A stretch of DNA of 64,000 nucleotides, from assembly GCA_047627915.1 (NCBI GenBank), contig JBLHTZ010000009.1:1-64000 (forward strand), read 5' to 3'. This document shows positions 9,490-19,012 of this stretch, piece after piece. Origin of the DNA: NORP294 sp047627915 (GTDB taxonomy: Bacteria > Bacteroidota > Bacteroidia > Flavobacteriales_E > Vicingaceae). Made by a program: the position numbers and the translations under genes. The notes beneath the pieces are model-generated. The model was not told the origin of the DNA. It did not search any database and was given only the letters and a program-made list of their open reading frames with translations. Each line of letters starts with the position of its first letter. Position 1 is the first letter of the stretch.

Positions 9490-9507
9490 GCTAAATTCTA
9501 ATTTAGC
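9490..9507. promoter_or_regulatory. 18-bp palindrome upstream of ftsX
   Basis: GCTAAATT and AATTTAGC face each other across CT in the gap between gldC and ftsX. No T-run follows, so it is not a good terminator; it could be an operator or chance in A+T-rich DNA. Confidence 0.25.
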
Positions 9508-9522
9508 ACAATTCTAAAAGCT

Positions 9523-10398
9523 ATGGCAAAACAAGAAAGTCAGAAATCAGCAATTAAGGTAAGAACCTCATACGTTTCTACCATTATCAGTATTTCGTTG
9601 GTTTTGTTCATGTTGGGCATGCTGGGCATTATTTTGTTAAATGCCAAACAGATCTCTGATCATGTAAAAGAAAACATAGGGTTCTCATTGTACCTGAAGG
9701 AAAACTTATCTGAAACAGATATTTCGCGCTTGAAACAAGTTCTAGAGGCAAAGGAATACACTAACAGAATAGAATATATCGATAAAGAACAGGCTGCTGA
9801 AATAATGAAAAAGGAGCTAGGTGAGGATTTTGTTGAATTTTTAGATTTCAACCCACTTTCCGGTAGCATTGATTTGTACTTAAACGCCAAGTTCGCGGAA
9901 GAGGGAAGTGCAGCATTAATTGAAAAAGAACTGAAACGCTTGCCGGCTGTAAGAATGGTAGATTACCAAATGGATTTGATTGCGGCGGTGAATAAAAATG
10001 TCCAAAAAATTGGACTGGTTTTATTGGGATTCAGTTTATTACTTTTAATTGTTGTGATTGCATTGATAAATAATACGATTCGATTGGCTATTTATTCTAA
10101 ACGCTTCTTAATTAAAACAATGCAGTTGGTAGGGGCAACCGGAGGATTTATTCGAAGACCATTTGTTGCTCGTGGAGTGCTAAATGGTTTCCTAAGTGGT
10201 TTGATTGCTGTTGCCTTACTATCAGGAGTGATGTATAGTATCAAGAGTAACTTGCCTGAATTTTTTGAATTACAAAACTTTAACTTTTACGGAATTCTGT
10301 TTGGTTTGGTAGTAACATTAGGAATCTTAATTTCGTGGGTGTCAACCTCTCTTGCAGTGCGCAAATTTTTAAGAATGCAAAGCGGAGATTTATATTAA
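9523..10398 (+). CDS. ftsX: Cell division protein FtsX (permease-like)
   Basis: FtsX is the membrane partner of the ATPase FtsE; the complex controls cell wall hydrolases at division. The 291-residue protein has one N-terminal membrane helix (about 20-43), a periplasmic domain (about 45-160) and three helices in the C-terminal half, the FtsX layout. ftsE is not adjacent, which is usual in Bacteroidota. A DUF3098 gene follows four bases later, then truB, queA and ispD, all on the plus strand with short gaps. Confidence 0.93.
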   Translation: MAKQESQKSAIKVRTSYVSTIISISLVLFMLGMLGIILLNAKQISDHVKENIGFSLYLKENLSETDISRLKQVLEAKEYTNRIEYIDKEQAAEIMKKELGEDFVEFLDFNPLSGSIDLYLNAKFAEEGSAALIEKELKRLPAVRMVDYQMDLIAAVNKNVQKIGLVLLGFSLLLLIVVIALINNTIRLAIYSKRFLIKTMQLVGATGGFIRRPFVARGVLNGFLSGLIAVALLSGVMYSIKSNLPEFFELQNFNFYGILFGLVVTLGILISWVSTSLAVRKFLRMQSGDLY

Positions 10399-10402
10399 AA
10401 TT

Positions 10403-10642
10403 ATGAGTGAATCAACAAAAAACGAACTCGCCTTTGGCAAAGAGAATTACAAATTGTTTATAGCAGCAGTTGTTGTAGTCATAATTGGTTATTTATTAAT
10501 GGTTGGCGGAGGGTCTGATGACCCAACAGTATTCAACGGAGAGGAGTTGTTCTCTCCAATTCGAATTACTGTTGCTCCAATCATAGTTCTTTTAGGCTTC
10601 GGAATTGGAATGTATGCCATTATGAAGAAATCGAAAGATTAA
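10403..10642 (+). CDS. DUF3098 small membrane protein
   Basis: A 79-residue protein with two membrane helices (about 18-35 and 53-72) separated by a short polar loop (GGGSDDPTVFNGEELFSPIR). This matches the DUF3098 family of Bacteroidota, for which no function is known. It lies between ftsX and truB, four bases after ftsX, an arrangement I recall from other Flavobacteriales, so a role in the envelope linked to FtsX is possible but unproven. Confidence 0.85.
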   Translation: MSESTKNELAFGKENYKLFIAAVVVVIIGYLLMVGGGSDDPTVFNGEELFSPIRITVAPIIVLLGFGIGMYAIMKKSKD

Positions 10643-10657
10643 CTCAAGCATTTTTTC

Positions 10658-11353
10658 ATGCCAAATTTTATTGAAGGGGAAGTTCTCCTGATTGATAAGC
10701 CGCTAACCTGGACATCTTTTGATGCAGTGAATAAGCTAAAGTATGCATTGCAGCGATCGACCGGTGTAAAGAAAGTTAAAGTTGGACATGCAGGCACGCT
10801 AGATCCTCTAGCTTCTGGATTATTAATCGTTTGCACAGGTAAGAAAACAAAAACCATAGAATCCATTCAAGGATTAAAGAAGGAATATACCGGAATTATA
10901 CAGTTGGGTGCGACAACACCTTCCTATGATTTGGAAACGGAACCTGATAATTTTCAAGAAACAAGCCACTTAAATGACGCTTATTTGTGCAAAGTTGCGA
11001 ATGACATGGAAGGTGAAGTAGACCAGTTACCTCCTATTTTTTCAGCAAAAAAAATTGACGGTAAAAGAGCTTATAGTTTAGCAAGAGCCGGGAAAATCCC
11101 TGAAATGAAAACGAAGCGAATTTCAATTCATTCGTTTGAAATTAAGCAGATAGAAGGCGTAGAAGTACACTTTAGAATTACTTGTTCAAAAGGAACTTAC
11201 ATTCGGTCTATTGCACATGATTTTGGAAAAAAAATAGGTGTTGGAGGTTACCTAAAAGCCCTTCGCCGAACGAAAATAGGGGAGTTTAATGTTGCTACTG
11301 CGATGACAATTGATGAAGCCAGTTCTTACATTGAACAGCATTCGTTAGTTTAG
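10658..11353 (+). CDS. truB: tRNA pseudouridine(55) synthase TruB
   Basis: TruB converts uridine 55 in the T-loop of tRNAs to pseudouridine. The motif HAGTLDPLASG contains the catalytic aspartate (D49), and KGTYIRSIAHDFG is the second family signature. At 231 residues it is the short form that lacks the C-terminal PUA domain. It starts 15 bases after the DUF3098 gene and is followed by queA, another tRNA modification gene. Confidence 0.97.
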   Translation: MPNFIEGEVLLIDKPLTWTSFDAVNKLKYALQRSTGVKKVKVGHAGTLDPLASGLLIVCTGKKTKTIESIQGLKKEYTGIIQLGATTPSYDLETEPDNFQETSHLNDAYLCKVANDMEGEVDQLPPIFSAKKIDGKRAYSLARAGKIPEMKTKRISIHSFEIKQIEGVEVHFRITCSKGTYIRSIAHDFGKKIGVGGYLKALRRTKIGEFNVATAMTIDEASSYIEQHSLV

Positions 11354-11412
11354 TCCATTTTTCGTAACTTCGCACTTCATTTTTTCGGAACGATACTAAT
11401 CACTCAAGCACA

Positions 11413-12459
11413 ATGAAATTATCAAAGTTCAAATTCGATTTACCTGAAGAATTAATTGCTCAACGACCTACTCCAAACCGAGATGAATCTCGCATGATGG
11501 TTGTTAACAGAAAAGAGGGTACCATTGAACATAGAGAGTTCAAAGACATCATGGACTATTTGAACGAAGGGGACGTTATGGTAATGAATGATACCAAGGT
11601 TTTTCCGGCTAGGATGTACGGGAATAAAGAAAAAACTGGAGCAAAAATCGAAGTATTCTTATTGCGAGAATTGAACGGGGAAAACTTGCTTTGGGATGTT
11701 TTAGTGGATCCTGCCAGAAAAATAAGAATTGGAAACAAGCTATACTTTGGAGACGACGATTTAGTAGCTGAAGTAATTGACAATACAACATCTAGAGGAA
11801 GAACATTGCGATTCTTGTTTGATGGAACCCACGATGAATTTAAGGCAATTATTGAAAGATTGGGAGAAACTCCAATTCCAAAATACATTGACCGGCCGGT
11901 TGAGCCAGAAGATGAAGATCGTTATCAAACCGTGTACGCTAAAAATGAAGGAGCAGTTGCAGCGCCAACAGCAGGACTACACTTTAGTAAGCACCTTATG
12001 AAGAAGTGTGAAATTTTAGGAGTTGAATTTGCACCTGTGACGTTGCATGTAGGTTTAGGAACATTTAGAAGTGTTGAAGTAGAAGATTTAACAAAGCACA
12101 AGATGGATTCTGAAGAAATTGAGATTCTTGAGTCAACTTGCGACATGGTTAACAGTGCAAAGAAGAATAAACAGAAGATTTTAGCTGTTGGTACAACTAG
12201 TATGCGTTGTTTAGAAACTTCGGTTTCTACCAATGGAGAGTTGAAGCCTTACAAGGGTTGGACAAACAAGTTTATCTTCCCAAAATATAAGTTTAGCATT
12301 GCAGACATGATGGTGACCAACTTTCATAGTCCAGAATCTACTTTATTAATGATGACCGCTGCATTCGGAGGGTACGATTTGATTATGAAGGCTTACGAAA
12401 CCGCAATTAAGGAGAAATATAGATTCTCAAGTTATGGTGATGCGATGTTAATCATCTAA
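11413..12459 (+). CDS. queA: S-adenosylmethionine:tRNA ribosyltransferase-isomerase QueA
   Basis: QueA moves the ribosyl part of S-adenosylmethionine onto 7-aminomethyl-7-deazaguanine in tRNA during queuosine synthesis. The 348-residue protein shows the family start (FDLPEELIAQRP), the segment GAVAAPTAGLHFS and the C-terminal FHSPESTLLMMTAAF. Length is typical. It sits in the truB-queA-ispD run; ispD begins two bases after its stop. Confidence 0.97.
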   Translation: MKLSKFKFDLPEELIAQRPTPNRDESRMMVVNRKEGTIEHREFKDIMDYLNEGDVMVMNDTKVFPARMYGNKEKTGAKIEVFLLRELNGENLLWDVLVDPARKIRIGNKLYFGDDDLVAEVIDNTTSRGRTLRFLFDGTHDEFKAIIERLGETPIPKYIDRPVEPEDEDRYQTVYAKNEGAVAAPTAGLHFSKHLMKKCEILGVEFAPVTLHVGLGTFRSVEVEDLTKHKMDSEEIEILESTCDMVNSAKKNKQKILAVGTTSMRCLETSVSTNGELKPYKGWTNKFIFPKYKFSIADMMVTNFHSPESTLLMMTAAFGGYDLIMKAYETAIKEKYRFSSYGDAMLII

Positions 12460-12461
12460 AT

Positions 12462-13121
12462 TTGAAACAATATGTAATCATAGTTGCCGGAGGGAAAGGT
12501 TTACGAATGGGAGCAACCATTCCAAAGCAGTTTATTGAAATTAAAGGCAAGGCAATTATCTTACATACATTAGAGAAATTCAAAGAAGCTTTGCCCTTGG
12601 CGGAGCTTCTTTTGGTTTTGCCAATATCTGAAATACCACGTTGGCAAGAAATCTCAAACGGCACGGCTTTCGAAAACATAAAAATTGCAAATGGCGGGGA
12701 TGTAAGGTTTGAATCTGTAAAAGCTGGACTAAGTTTAGTTAAGTCTGAAGGAATTGTTGGCGTGCACGATGCAGTTCGTCCATTTGTATCAATAGCGACA
12801 ATTCAAAGTGTTTTTGAGGCGGCAGAAAGGTTGGGAGCAGCTATTCCCGTGGTGGGGTTAAAAGAAAGTATTCGAAAAGTGGATGCTGACTATTCAATTG
12901 CAGTTGACCGGTGTGCATTTAGGATCGTACAAACACCTCAATGTTTTGACGTTAATTTACTCAAACACGCCTATGAACAAGTGTTCAATACAAGTTTTAC
13001 AGATGATGCTTCTGTGGTCGAAGCCCATGGTAAAAAGGTTAGTTTGGTAGATGGAAACTACGCCAATATTAAGATTACAACGGTTGAAGATTTAAAGATT
13101 GGAGAAGCTCTTTTAGAGTGA
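12462..13121 (+). CDS. ispD: 2-C-methyl-D-erythritol 4-phosphate cytidylyltransferase IspD
   Basis: IspD makes CDP-methylerythritol in the MEP route to isoprenoids. The nucleotide-binding motif AGGKGLRMG is at residues 9-17, and HDAVRPF and the C-terminal TVEDLKIGE fit the family. The start appears to be TTG at 12462, two bases after queA; no ATG gives the full glycine-rich motif. At 219 residues the length is normal. Its presence shows that isoprenoids are made by the MEP pathway, which also supplies the polyprenyl synthase at 62837-63817. Confidence 0.95.
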   Translation: MKQYVIIVAGGKGLRMGATIPKQFIEIKGKAIILHTLEKFKEALPLAELLLVLPISEIPRWQEISNGTAFENIKIANGGDVRFESVKAGLSLVKSEGIVGVHDAVRPFVSIATIQSVFEAAERLGAAIPVVGLKESIRKVDADYSIAVDRCAFRIVQTPQCFDVNLLKHAYEQVFNTSFTDDASVVEAHGKKVSLVDGNYANIKITTVEDLKIGEALLE

Positions 13122-13301
13122 AATCTTGGAATTACGAACCATGGAATAGCAGATAAGCAATTTAGCCTTCACCATTTTTTCCTTTTTCGCTCATCCTTGC
13201 GAGTATTCTAACATCGTTCATCTTATATCTTAAAATTATTCTGAATTGAAGTATTATTCCTAAGAGGTTAGTAATTATCAACGACCCTTATAGATTCTAC
13301 T

Positions 13302-13309
13302 TATATTTG
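13302..13309 (+). promoter_or_regulatory. -7 promoter box TATATTTG
   Basis: TATATTTG matches TAnnTTTG 22 bases upstream of the ATG at 13332. The 210-base gap 13122-13331 holds no gene that I can see. Confidence 0.45.
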
Positions 13310-13331
13310 TTAGAGTAAAATAGTAGCATTC

Positions 13332-14222
13332 ATGACAGAAAGAATTGAAGTATTGAAAACATTCAAAATATACATCAACGGAAAATTTCCTAGAACGGAA
13401 TCAGGTCGTTATTACGTACCTGAGAACCCTAAAAGGCAAGGCCTGGGTAATATTTGTTTGTGTTCTAGAAAAGACGTTAGAAACGCTGTGGTTGCTGCTC
13501 GTAAGGCTCAAGAATCTTGGGCTGTTAGATCAGCTTACAACAACAGTCAAATTTTATACAGAATTGCAGAAAATTTGGAAAGCAGAAAATCTGAGTTTGT
13601 TGAATTGGTGGTTAAAGAAGAAGCGATTTCATCCAATAAAGCAAGTGCGATTGTAGAATCATCTATTGATCGTTTAATCTATTTTGCAGGCTGGAGCGAT
13701 AAGTTTCAGCAATTGTTTAGTAGTGTAAATCCAGTAGCCAGCAGCCACTTTAACTTTTCTATGGCGGAACCAACAGGGGTTGTTACTTCTATTTGTGGAA
13801 AGGGAGTTATGTTTAAAGGGTTGGTTTCTGCCGTTGCTGCCACTATATGTGGAGGGAATACTATTGTTATTTTAGCCAATGAAAATGGTCCTTTATCGGC
13901 TATTAGTTTTGCTGAGGTACTGCAACATTCGGATGTTCCTGCAGGGGTAGTTAATATTTTAACAGGTAAAAGTGCGGAATTAGAAAGTCATATGGCTTCG
14001 CACATGGATGTGAACGCCTTACTTTTGTTGGGTTATTCAACGAAAGAAGCCATTCAGCTTGAAGCGTTAGCAACCGAAAATTTAAAAAGAGTTCGCTCTT
14101 GGTCTGCAGAGAAGGTAAACTCCGATGAAGTGGAAAATCCATATTCGATACAAGACTTTTTAGAAACGAAGACTACTTGGCATCCAGTGGAGCAAATTGG
14201 TGGTGCAACTGCGGGATATTAA
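13332..14222 (+). CDS. Half-length aldehyde dehydrogenase family protein (no catalytic domain)
   Basis: The 296-residue protein aligns by eye with the N-terminal, NAD-binding half of aldehyde dehydrogenases (IYINGKFPRTESGR, AARKAQESWAVRSAYNNSQIL, FAGWSDKFQQL, VPAGVVNILTG). It then departs from the fold and ends; the segments that carry the catalytic glutamate (ELGGK) and the nucleophilic cysteine (GNVCC) in the paralogue at 51761-53230 are absent. The stop abuts the next gene's ATG and no leftover ALDH sequence follows, so it looks like a stable short form rather than decay. It cannot be an ordinary dehydrogenase; a structural or regulatory partner of the full-length enzyme is one possibility. 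Confidence 0.75.
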   Translation: MTERIEVLKTFKIYINGKFPRTESGRYYVPENPKRQGLGNICLCSRKDVRNAVVAARKAQESWAVRSAYNNSQILYRIAENLESRKSEFVELVVKEEAISSNKASAIVESSIDRLIYFAGWSDKFQQLFSSVNPVASSHFNFSMAEPTGVVTSICGKGVMFKGLVSAVAATICGGNTIVILANENGPLSAISFAEVLQHSDVPAGVVNILTGKSAELESHMASHMDVNALLLLGYSTKEAIQLEALATENLKRVRSWSAEKVNSDEVENPYSIQDFLETKTTWHPVEQIGGATAGY

Positions 14223-15989
14223 ATGTTAACTACTCCGGTAATACTGCTCCTAGCAACAATTGTGTTTTTATTGTCAGCCCTCTATTTGGAGTGGTTTAAA
14301 CCTACAGTTTCTTTTTTTATAGCTATTCTAGTTTTCATATTTGGAGGAATATTAACTCCAGCGGAAGCTTTACATGGTTTTGCAAATGAGCAGCTAGCAG
14401 TTATTGTATTGCTATTAATCATTAGTGATATTTTTAAGAAGTCGTCCGTTGTGAATGTTCTGTTTCAACGTCTTTTTGGTAGAAGTGAGAATGTAAGTTC
14501 CTTTAAGTTGGGCATGATGACCGTGGTAGCTTCATTTTCAGCCTTTTTTAATAACACCCCTTTGGTAGCTATGATGATGCCATATACCAATAATTGGGCA
14601 ATTAAAAATAAAGTGGCGCCCTCTAAACTACTCATCCCATTGTCTTACGCAGCAATTTTGGGAGGTTGTGCAACCTTAGTCGGAACAAGCACTAATCTAA
14701 TTGTAAATGGGTTAGCGATAGATGCAGGTTTCGAGTCGCTTTCGATTTTTGATTTTACGGCTGTTGGTTTACCAATGATGGTGGTTGGAATTATTTACCT
14801 GCTATTGTTTGGAAATAAATTATTGCCGGACACCCGTTCTGCTGAAGTGACTGGTACTAAAGCGAATCGAGAATTTTTTGTTGAAACGCAAATTAAATCT
14901 AATTCTAAGCTTATTAATCAAACGGTAGAATCTTCTGGATTTAGAGCACTTAAAGGACTGTACTTAGTAGAAGTTGTGAGAAACGAATTGAGCTTTAGTC
15001 CGGTTGCTCCTAATTTTGTTTTACAAGAAGACGACGCTTTGTTTTTTGCTGGAGAGACAAAAGCTTTGGAAGAAATAAAAGAGGGCAGTCTAGGCTTAAC
15101 ACTTCCTAAAATTGTCGATCGTTTGTTAGGAGGGAAGTCGAGCACCAATGAAGTCGTGGTTTCATTTAACTCATTTTTGATTGGTAAGAAGGTGAAAGAA
15201 ACAGATTTTAGGGCTCGATTTGATGCTGCTATTGTTGCCATTCATAGAAACGGAGAACGATTGTCTGGCAAAATTGGTGACATGGAATTAAAAGCTGGAG
15301 ATGTGTTACTAGTTTTTAGCGGGAGTAATTTTGTTTCAAGGGCAAAGAACAATAGATCTTTCTATATTTTGAGTCACACAGAGGAGCCTAAAGATATTAA
15401 TGTTATAAAAGTAACATTGGTCTTTTCTGCCTTGGTCTTTTCTGTTATACTTTCTGCTTTCTCCTCAGTATCATTATTACTTTGCTTGGCGTGTGTATTG
15501 CTTTTGGGGATTTTGCTTAAAATAATGCCGTTGAATGAGATTCGTAAGGGGTTAGATTTTGATTTAATTATTTTAATTGCGTTTGGTTTAGCTTTCGGAA
15601 AAGCAATGAATAATTCAGGAGCATCAAATTATTTGGCCAAAGGGTTTTTGCTTTTACAGAACTACCTTAGTCCAACTTTATTCCTGATGCTTATTTTCAT
15701 TATCACTAACATTTTGGCCGCATATATAACCAACAAAGCAGCTGTTGCAATTCTTTTCCCTATTTCGGTTTCTATCGCCATGCAATTGAGTTTAAACCCA
15801 ATTCCATTTATTTTAATCGTTTCGTTTGGAGCTGCCGCTAACTTTATCACGCCAATTGGGTATCAGACTAACTTAATGGTATATGGCTCTGGAGGCTATA
15901 ACTTTAAAGACTTTATGAGAGTAGGGTGGCCGCTGACGTTGATCTATATGGTAGTCAGTGCTTTAATATTAGAAACTGTTTACTTTTAA
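14223..15989 (+). CDS. SLC13/CitT-type permease with two TrkA_C domains
   Basis: A 588-residue membrane protein. The N-terminal (about 1-195) and C-terminal (about 400-588) halves are made of hydrophobic helices with the NNTPLVAMMMP and GASNYLAKG-type hairpins of the DASS/ArsB superfamily. Between them lie two soluble segments (about 215-290 and 300-385) that fit RCK C-terminal (TrkA_C) ligand-binding domains. Such proteins carry dicarboxylates, sulfate or other anions with sodium; the substrate is not readable here. The ATG follows directly on the stop of the half-length aldehyde dehydrogenase gene, so the two are translationally coupled. Confidence 0.88.
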   Translation: MLTTPVILLLATIVFLLSALYLEWFKPTVSFFIAILVFIFGGILTPAEALHGFANEQLAVIVLLLIISDIFKKSSVVNVLFQRLFGRSENVSSFKLGMMTVVASFSAFFNNTPLVAMMMPYTNNWAIKNKVAPSKLLIPLSYAAILGGCATLVGTSTNLIVNGLAIDAGFESLSIFDFTAVGLPMMVVGIIYLLLFGNKLLPDTRSAEVTGTKANREFFVETQIKSNSKLINQTVESSGFRALKGLYLVEVVRNELSFSPVAPNFVLQEDDALFFAGETKALEEIKEGSLGLTLPKIVDRLLGGKSSTNEVVVSFNSFLIGKKVKETDFRARFDAAIVAIHRNGERLSGKIGDMELKAGDVLLVFSGSNFVSRAKNNRSFYILSHTEEPKDINVIKVTLVFSALVFSVILSAFSSVSLLLCLACVLLLGILLKIMPLNEIRKGLDFDLIILIAFGLAFGKAMNNSGASNYLAKGFLLLQNYLSPTLFLMLIFIITNILAAYITNKAAVAILFPISVSIAMQLSLNPIPFILIVSFGAAANFITPIGYQTNLMVYGSGGYNFKDFMRVGWPLTLIYMVVSALILETVYF

Positions 15990-16093
15990 GTTGAAGAACA
16001 TAATTAAATAGGCTTCAGTGCTTAGCATAATATAATTTGTATAAAGCGCCAATTTTTACTAAATACGAATTAGTCCTTTTTTAAAAGTACATC

Positions 16094-16128
16094 ATAAAAA
16101 AAGGGCTTCAACAGATGTCAAAGCCCTT
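16094..16128 (-). terminator. Rho-independent terminator of infB
   Basis: AAGGGCTT (16121-16128 read on the minus strand) pairs with AAGCCCTT across 12 bases, and on the minus strand the stem is followed by a run of T. It lies 23 bases beyond the infB stop. Confidence 0.75.
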
Positions 16129-16150
16129 ACTATTTTAATGAATTGTTTTA

Positions 16151-18976
16151 TTACAGTGTTTGTTTCACTTCCACTTCTTCGTAAGCTTCAATTATGTCTC
16201 CTTCTTTAATGTCGTTGAACTTATCAATGTTCAATCCACATTCGTAACCTCTAGCAACCTCTTTCACATCGTCTTTGAATCGTTTTAATGATCCTAACAT
16301 TCCTGTGAAAACAACAATTCCGTCTCGAATAACTCGAATCTTATTGTTACGATTTATTTTACCATTTGTAACCATACAACCAGCAATAGTACCAACTTTA
16401 GATATTTTGAATGTTTCTCTAATTTCGACAGTTGCAGTGACCTGCTCTTCAATTTTAGCTTTTAACATTCCTTCCATTGCAGATTTCAATTCTTCAATTG
16501 CATCGTAGATGATAGAATATAATCGAATGTCGATTTCTTCAACTTCAGCAATCTTTCTAGCACTAACTGAAGGTCTAACTTGGAATCCAATAACAATCGC
16601 ATCAGATGCTGCAGCTAACATAATGTCGGATTCGGAAATTGCTCCTACAGACTTGTGAATAATGTTCACTTGAATTTGTTCTGTAGAAAGTTTCAACAAT
16701 GAATCGGAAAGTGCCTCAATAGAACCATCCACATCTCCTTTCACTATAACGTTTAACTCTTGGAAATCGCCAATTGCAATTCGTCTTCCAATTTCATCAA
16801 GCGTAATGTGTTTCTTAACTCTTGTTCCTTGCTCTCTCTGTAACTGAAGACGTTTAGTAGCTATGATTCTTGCTTCTCTCTCGTCGTTCATAATGTTAAA
16901 TGTATCACCTGCACTAGGTGCTCCACTTAAGCCAAGAACAGATACAGGAATTGATGGACCTGCTATTTTCACTTCTTGTCCACGTTCGTTAAACATGGCT
17001 TTAACCTTACCTGAATGTGGCCCTGCTAAAATAACATCTCCTACTTTCATGGTTCCGCTTTGAACTAATAGCGTAGAAACATAACCTCTACCTTTATCTA
17101 ATTCAGATTCAATAACTGCACCTTTTGCATTCTTGTTCGGATTTGCTTGTAACTCTAATAATTCGGCCTCAAGTAATACTTTTTCAAGTAATTCTTCGAC
17201 ACCTTGTCCTGTTTTCGCAGAAACCTCTTGCGATTGGAATTTACCACCCCATTCTTCTACTAATATATCCATTTGAGAAAGTTCATTTCTCAAATTATCT
17301 GTATTAGCAGCATCTCGATCTACTTTGTTAAATGCAAAAATAATTGGAACGCCTGCTGCTTGAGCGTGGTTAATTGCTTCTTTTGTTTGAGGCATAACGT
17401 TATCATCTGCTGCAATAACAACAATAACGACATCGGTTACCTGCGCACCCCTTGCTCTCATCGCTGTAAAGGCTTCGTGACCTGGTGTATCTAAAAAGGT
17501 AATTCTTTTACCATTTTTAAGTCCCACGTTGTAGGCTCCAATATGCTGTGTAATTCCTCCAGCTTCACCTGCAATAACATTTGCTTCGCGAATGTAATCC
17601 AATAATGATGTTTTACCATGATCTACATGACCCATTACAGTAACAATCGGATAACGCTCAACTAAATCTTCTGGATTATCTGCAACTTCTTTTACATCTT
17701 CTTGAAAATCAGCTTTGATAAATTCTAATTCAAAACCAAATTCTTCTGCAACTATAGTTAATGTTTCGGCATCTAGTCGTTGGTTAATCGAAACAAAAAG
17801 ACCTAGAGACATGCAGGCCGATATTACTTCATTTACGTTAACATCCATCATCGATGCTAATTCGTTTGCAGTAACAAATTCTGTTACTTTAAGAATGCTT
17901 TTTTGCAATTCTGCTTCTTCCGCTTCTTGCTGTGCTACATCTGCCGCTGCATCTCTTTTTTGTCTTCTGTATTTGGAACCCTTTGACTTTCCACCTCCAC
18001 CTGTCAATCTTGCAAGAGTTTCTTTAATTTGCTCTTGAATTTGTTTGTCAGTCAATTCTACGTCCGGCACTTTTTTCTGACCTACGCCGCCACCTTTTCG
18101 GTTGCCACCGACACCCGTGCCACCGCCACCACCGCCACGAACAGGTCTTCCGACACCGCCACCGCCTGCAGGCGCAATTCGTTTTCTCTTGCGCTTTGGT
18201 TTTTGGGTTTCTTTATTTTGAGATGAAGAAGCAACTGGTTTCTTCTCAACAGGGAGTTCAATTTTTCCAAGAACTTTAATTCCCTCTAATTTGCCTACGG
18301 CTGTTTTTATTTCTTGAGGTTTTGCTGCTTCAATTGCTGCAAGTCTCTTTCCCTCTGCTTCTTCAACTGATAGCTTCGCTGCAATCTCCTCTTGTTCCTT
18401 CTTTTTAGCTGCTGCTTCTGTACTGGCTAGTTTGTCAGCTTCTTTCTTCGCTTTTTCTTGCTCAGCTTTTGCTAGCTTCTCTGCTTTAGCTTCTGCCTCT
18501 TGGTCTTTTTTCGACTTCTTGTCAGGTCGAGTTTTCAGATTCATCGACGACAAATCGATTTTTCCTAAAACTTTTACTTTTCCATCATCCGTATTTTCAG
18601 CAGGTAGGATCTCAATTTTATTCGCTTCTTTTTCTTCTATTACCGGTGGTGCTTCAGCAATCTCGTCGGCGGGAATATTCTTAATTAGAATACTTTCGTC
18701 TTCATTTTCTGCTGCAGGAGTTTCATCTATATCAGCTTTGTTACCTTCTATAGAAACACTTTCTCTGTCAGTGGATGGCATGCTGACATTCTTAGACTCT
18801 TCCTTTGCTCCTTTGTCAGAAGCAAACTCTTGACTAACTATGTCATACACCTCAGCATCCAACTTCGTATTTGGTTTAGCGTCTATGGTTACTCCTTTTG
18901 TTTCAAGGAAGTCAACAATAGTGCTAATACCAACGTTGAGCTCTCTGGCAACTTTACTCAGTCTTTGTACGGCCAT
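16151..18976 (-). CDS. infB: Translation initiation factor IF-2
   Basis: IF-2 is the GTPase that places initiator tRNA on the small ribosomal subunit. The 941-residue protein begins with an IF2_N helix (MAVQRLSKVARELNV), continues with a long lysine-, glutamate- and alanine-rich linker and a glycine-rich patch (around residues 265-300), then an IF-2 assoc domain and the G domain with GHVDHGKTS near residue 450, DTPGHEAF and NKVD. The C-terminal domains II-IV follow in full. It is the last gene of rimP-nusA-infB, 36 bases after nusA, and ends at a clear terminator. Confidence 0.98.
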   Translation of the reverse strand: MAVQRLSKVARELNVGISTIVDFLETKGVTIDAKPNTKLDAEVYDIVSQEFASDKGAKEESKNVSMPSTDRESVSIEGNKADIDETPAAENEDESILIKNIPADEIAEAPPVIEEKEANKIEILPAENTDDGKVKVLGKIDLSSMNLKTRPDKKSKKDQEAEAKAEKLAKAEQEKAKKEADKLASTEAAAKKKEQEEIAAKLSVEEAEGKRLAAIEAAKPQEIKTAVGKLEGIKVLGKIELPVEKKPVASSSQNKETQKPKRKRKRIAPAGGGGVGRPVRGGGGGGTGVGGNRKGGGVGQKKVPDVELTDKQIQEQIKETLARLTGGGGKSKGSKYRRQKRDAAADVAQQEAEEAELQKSILKVTEFVTANELASMMDVNVNEVISACMSLGLFVSINQRLDAETLTIVAEEFGFELEFIKADFQEDVKEVADNPEDLVERYPIVTVMGHVDHGKTSLLDYIREANVIAGEAGGITQHIGAYNVGLKNGKRITFLDTPGHEAFTAMRARGAQVTDVVIVVIAADDNVMPQTKEAINHAQAAGVPIIFAFNKVDRDAANTDNLRNELSQMDILVEEWGGKFQSQEVSAKTGQGVEELLEKVLLEAELLELQANPNKNAKGAVIESELDKGRGYVSTLLVQSGTMKVGDVILAGPHSGKVKAMFNERGQEVKIAGPSIPVSVLGLSGAPSAGDTFNIMNDEREARIIATKRLQLQREQGTRVKKHITLDEIGRRIAIGDFQELNVIVKGDVDGSIEALSDSLLKLSTEQIQVNIIHKSVGAISESDIMLAAASDAIVIGFQVRPSVSARKIAEVEEIDIRLYSIIYDAIEELKSAMEGMLKAKIEEQVTATVEIRETFKISKVGTIAGCMVTNGKINRNNKIRVIRDGIVVFTGMLGSLKRFKDDVKEVARGYECGLNIDKFNDIKEGDIIEAYEEVEVKQTL

Positions 18977-19012
18977 ATAATTTTTACTCTAGTTTACTTG
19001 TTATTGTTGAGT

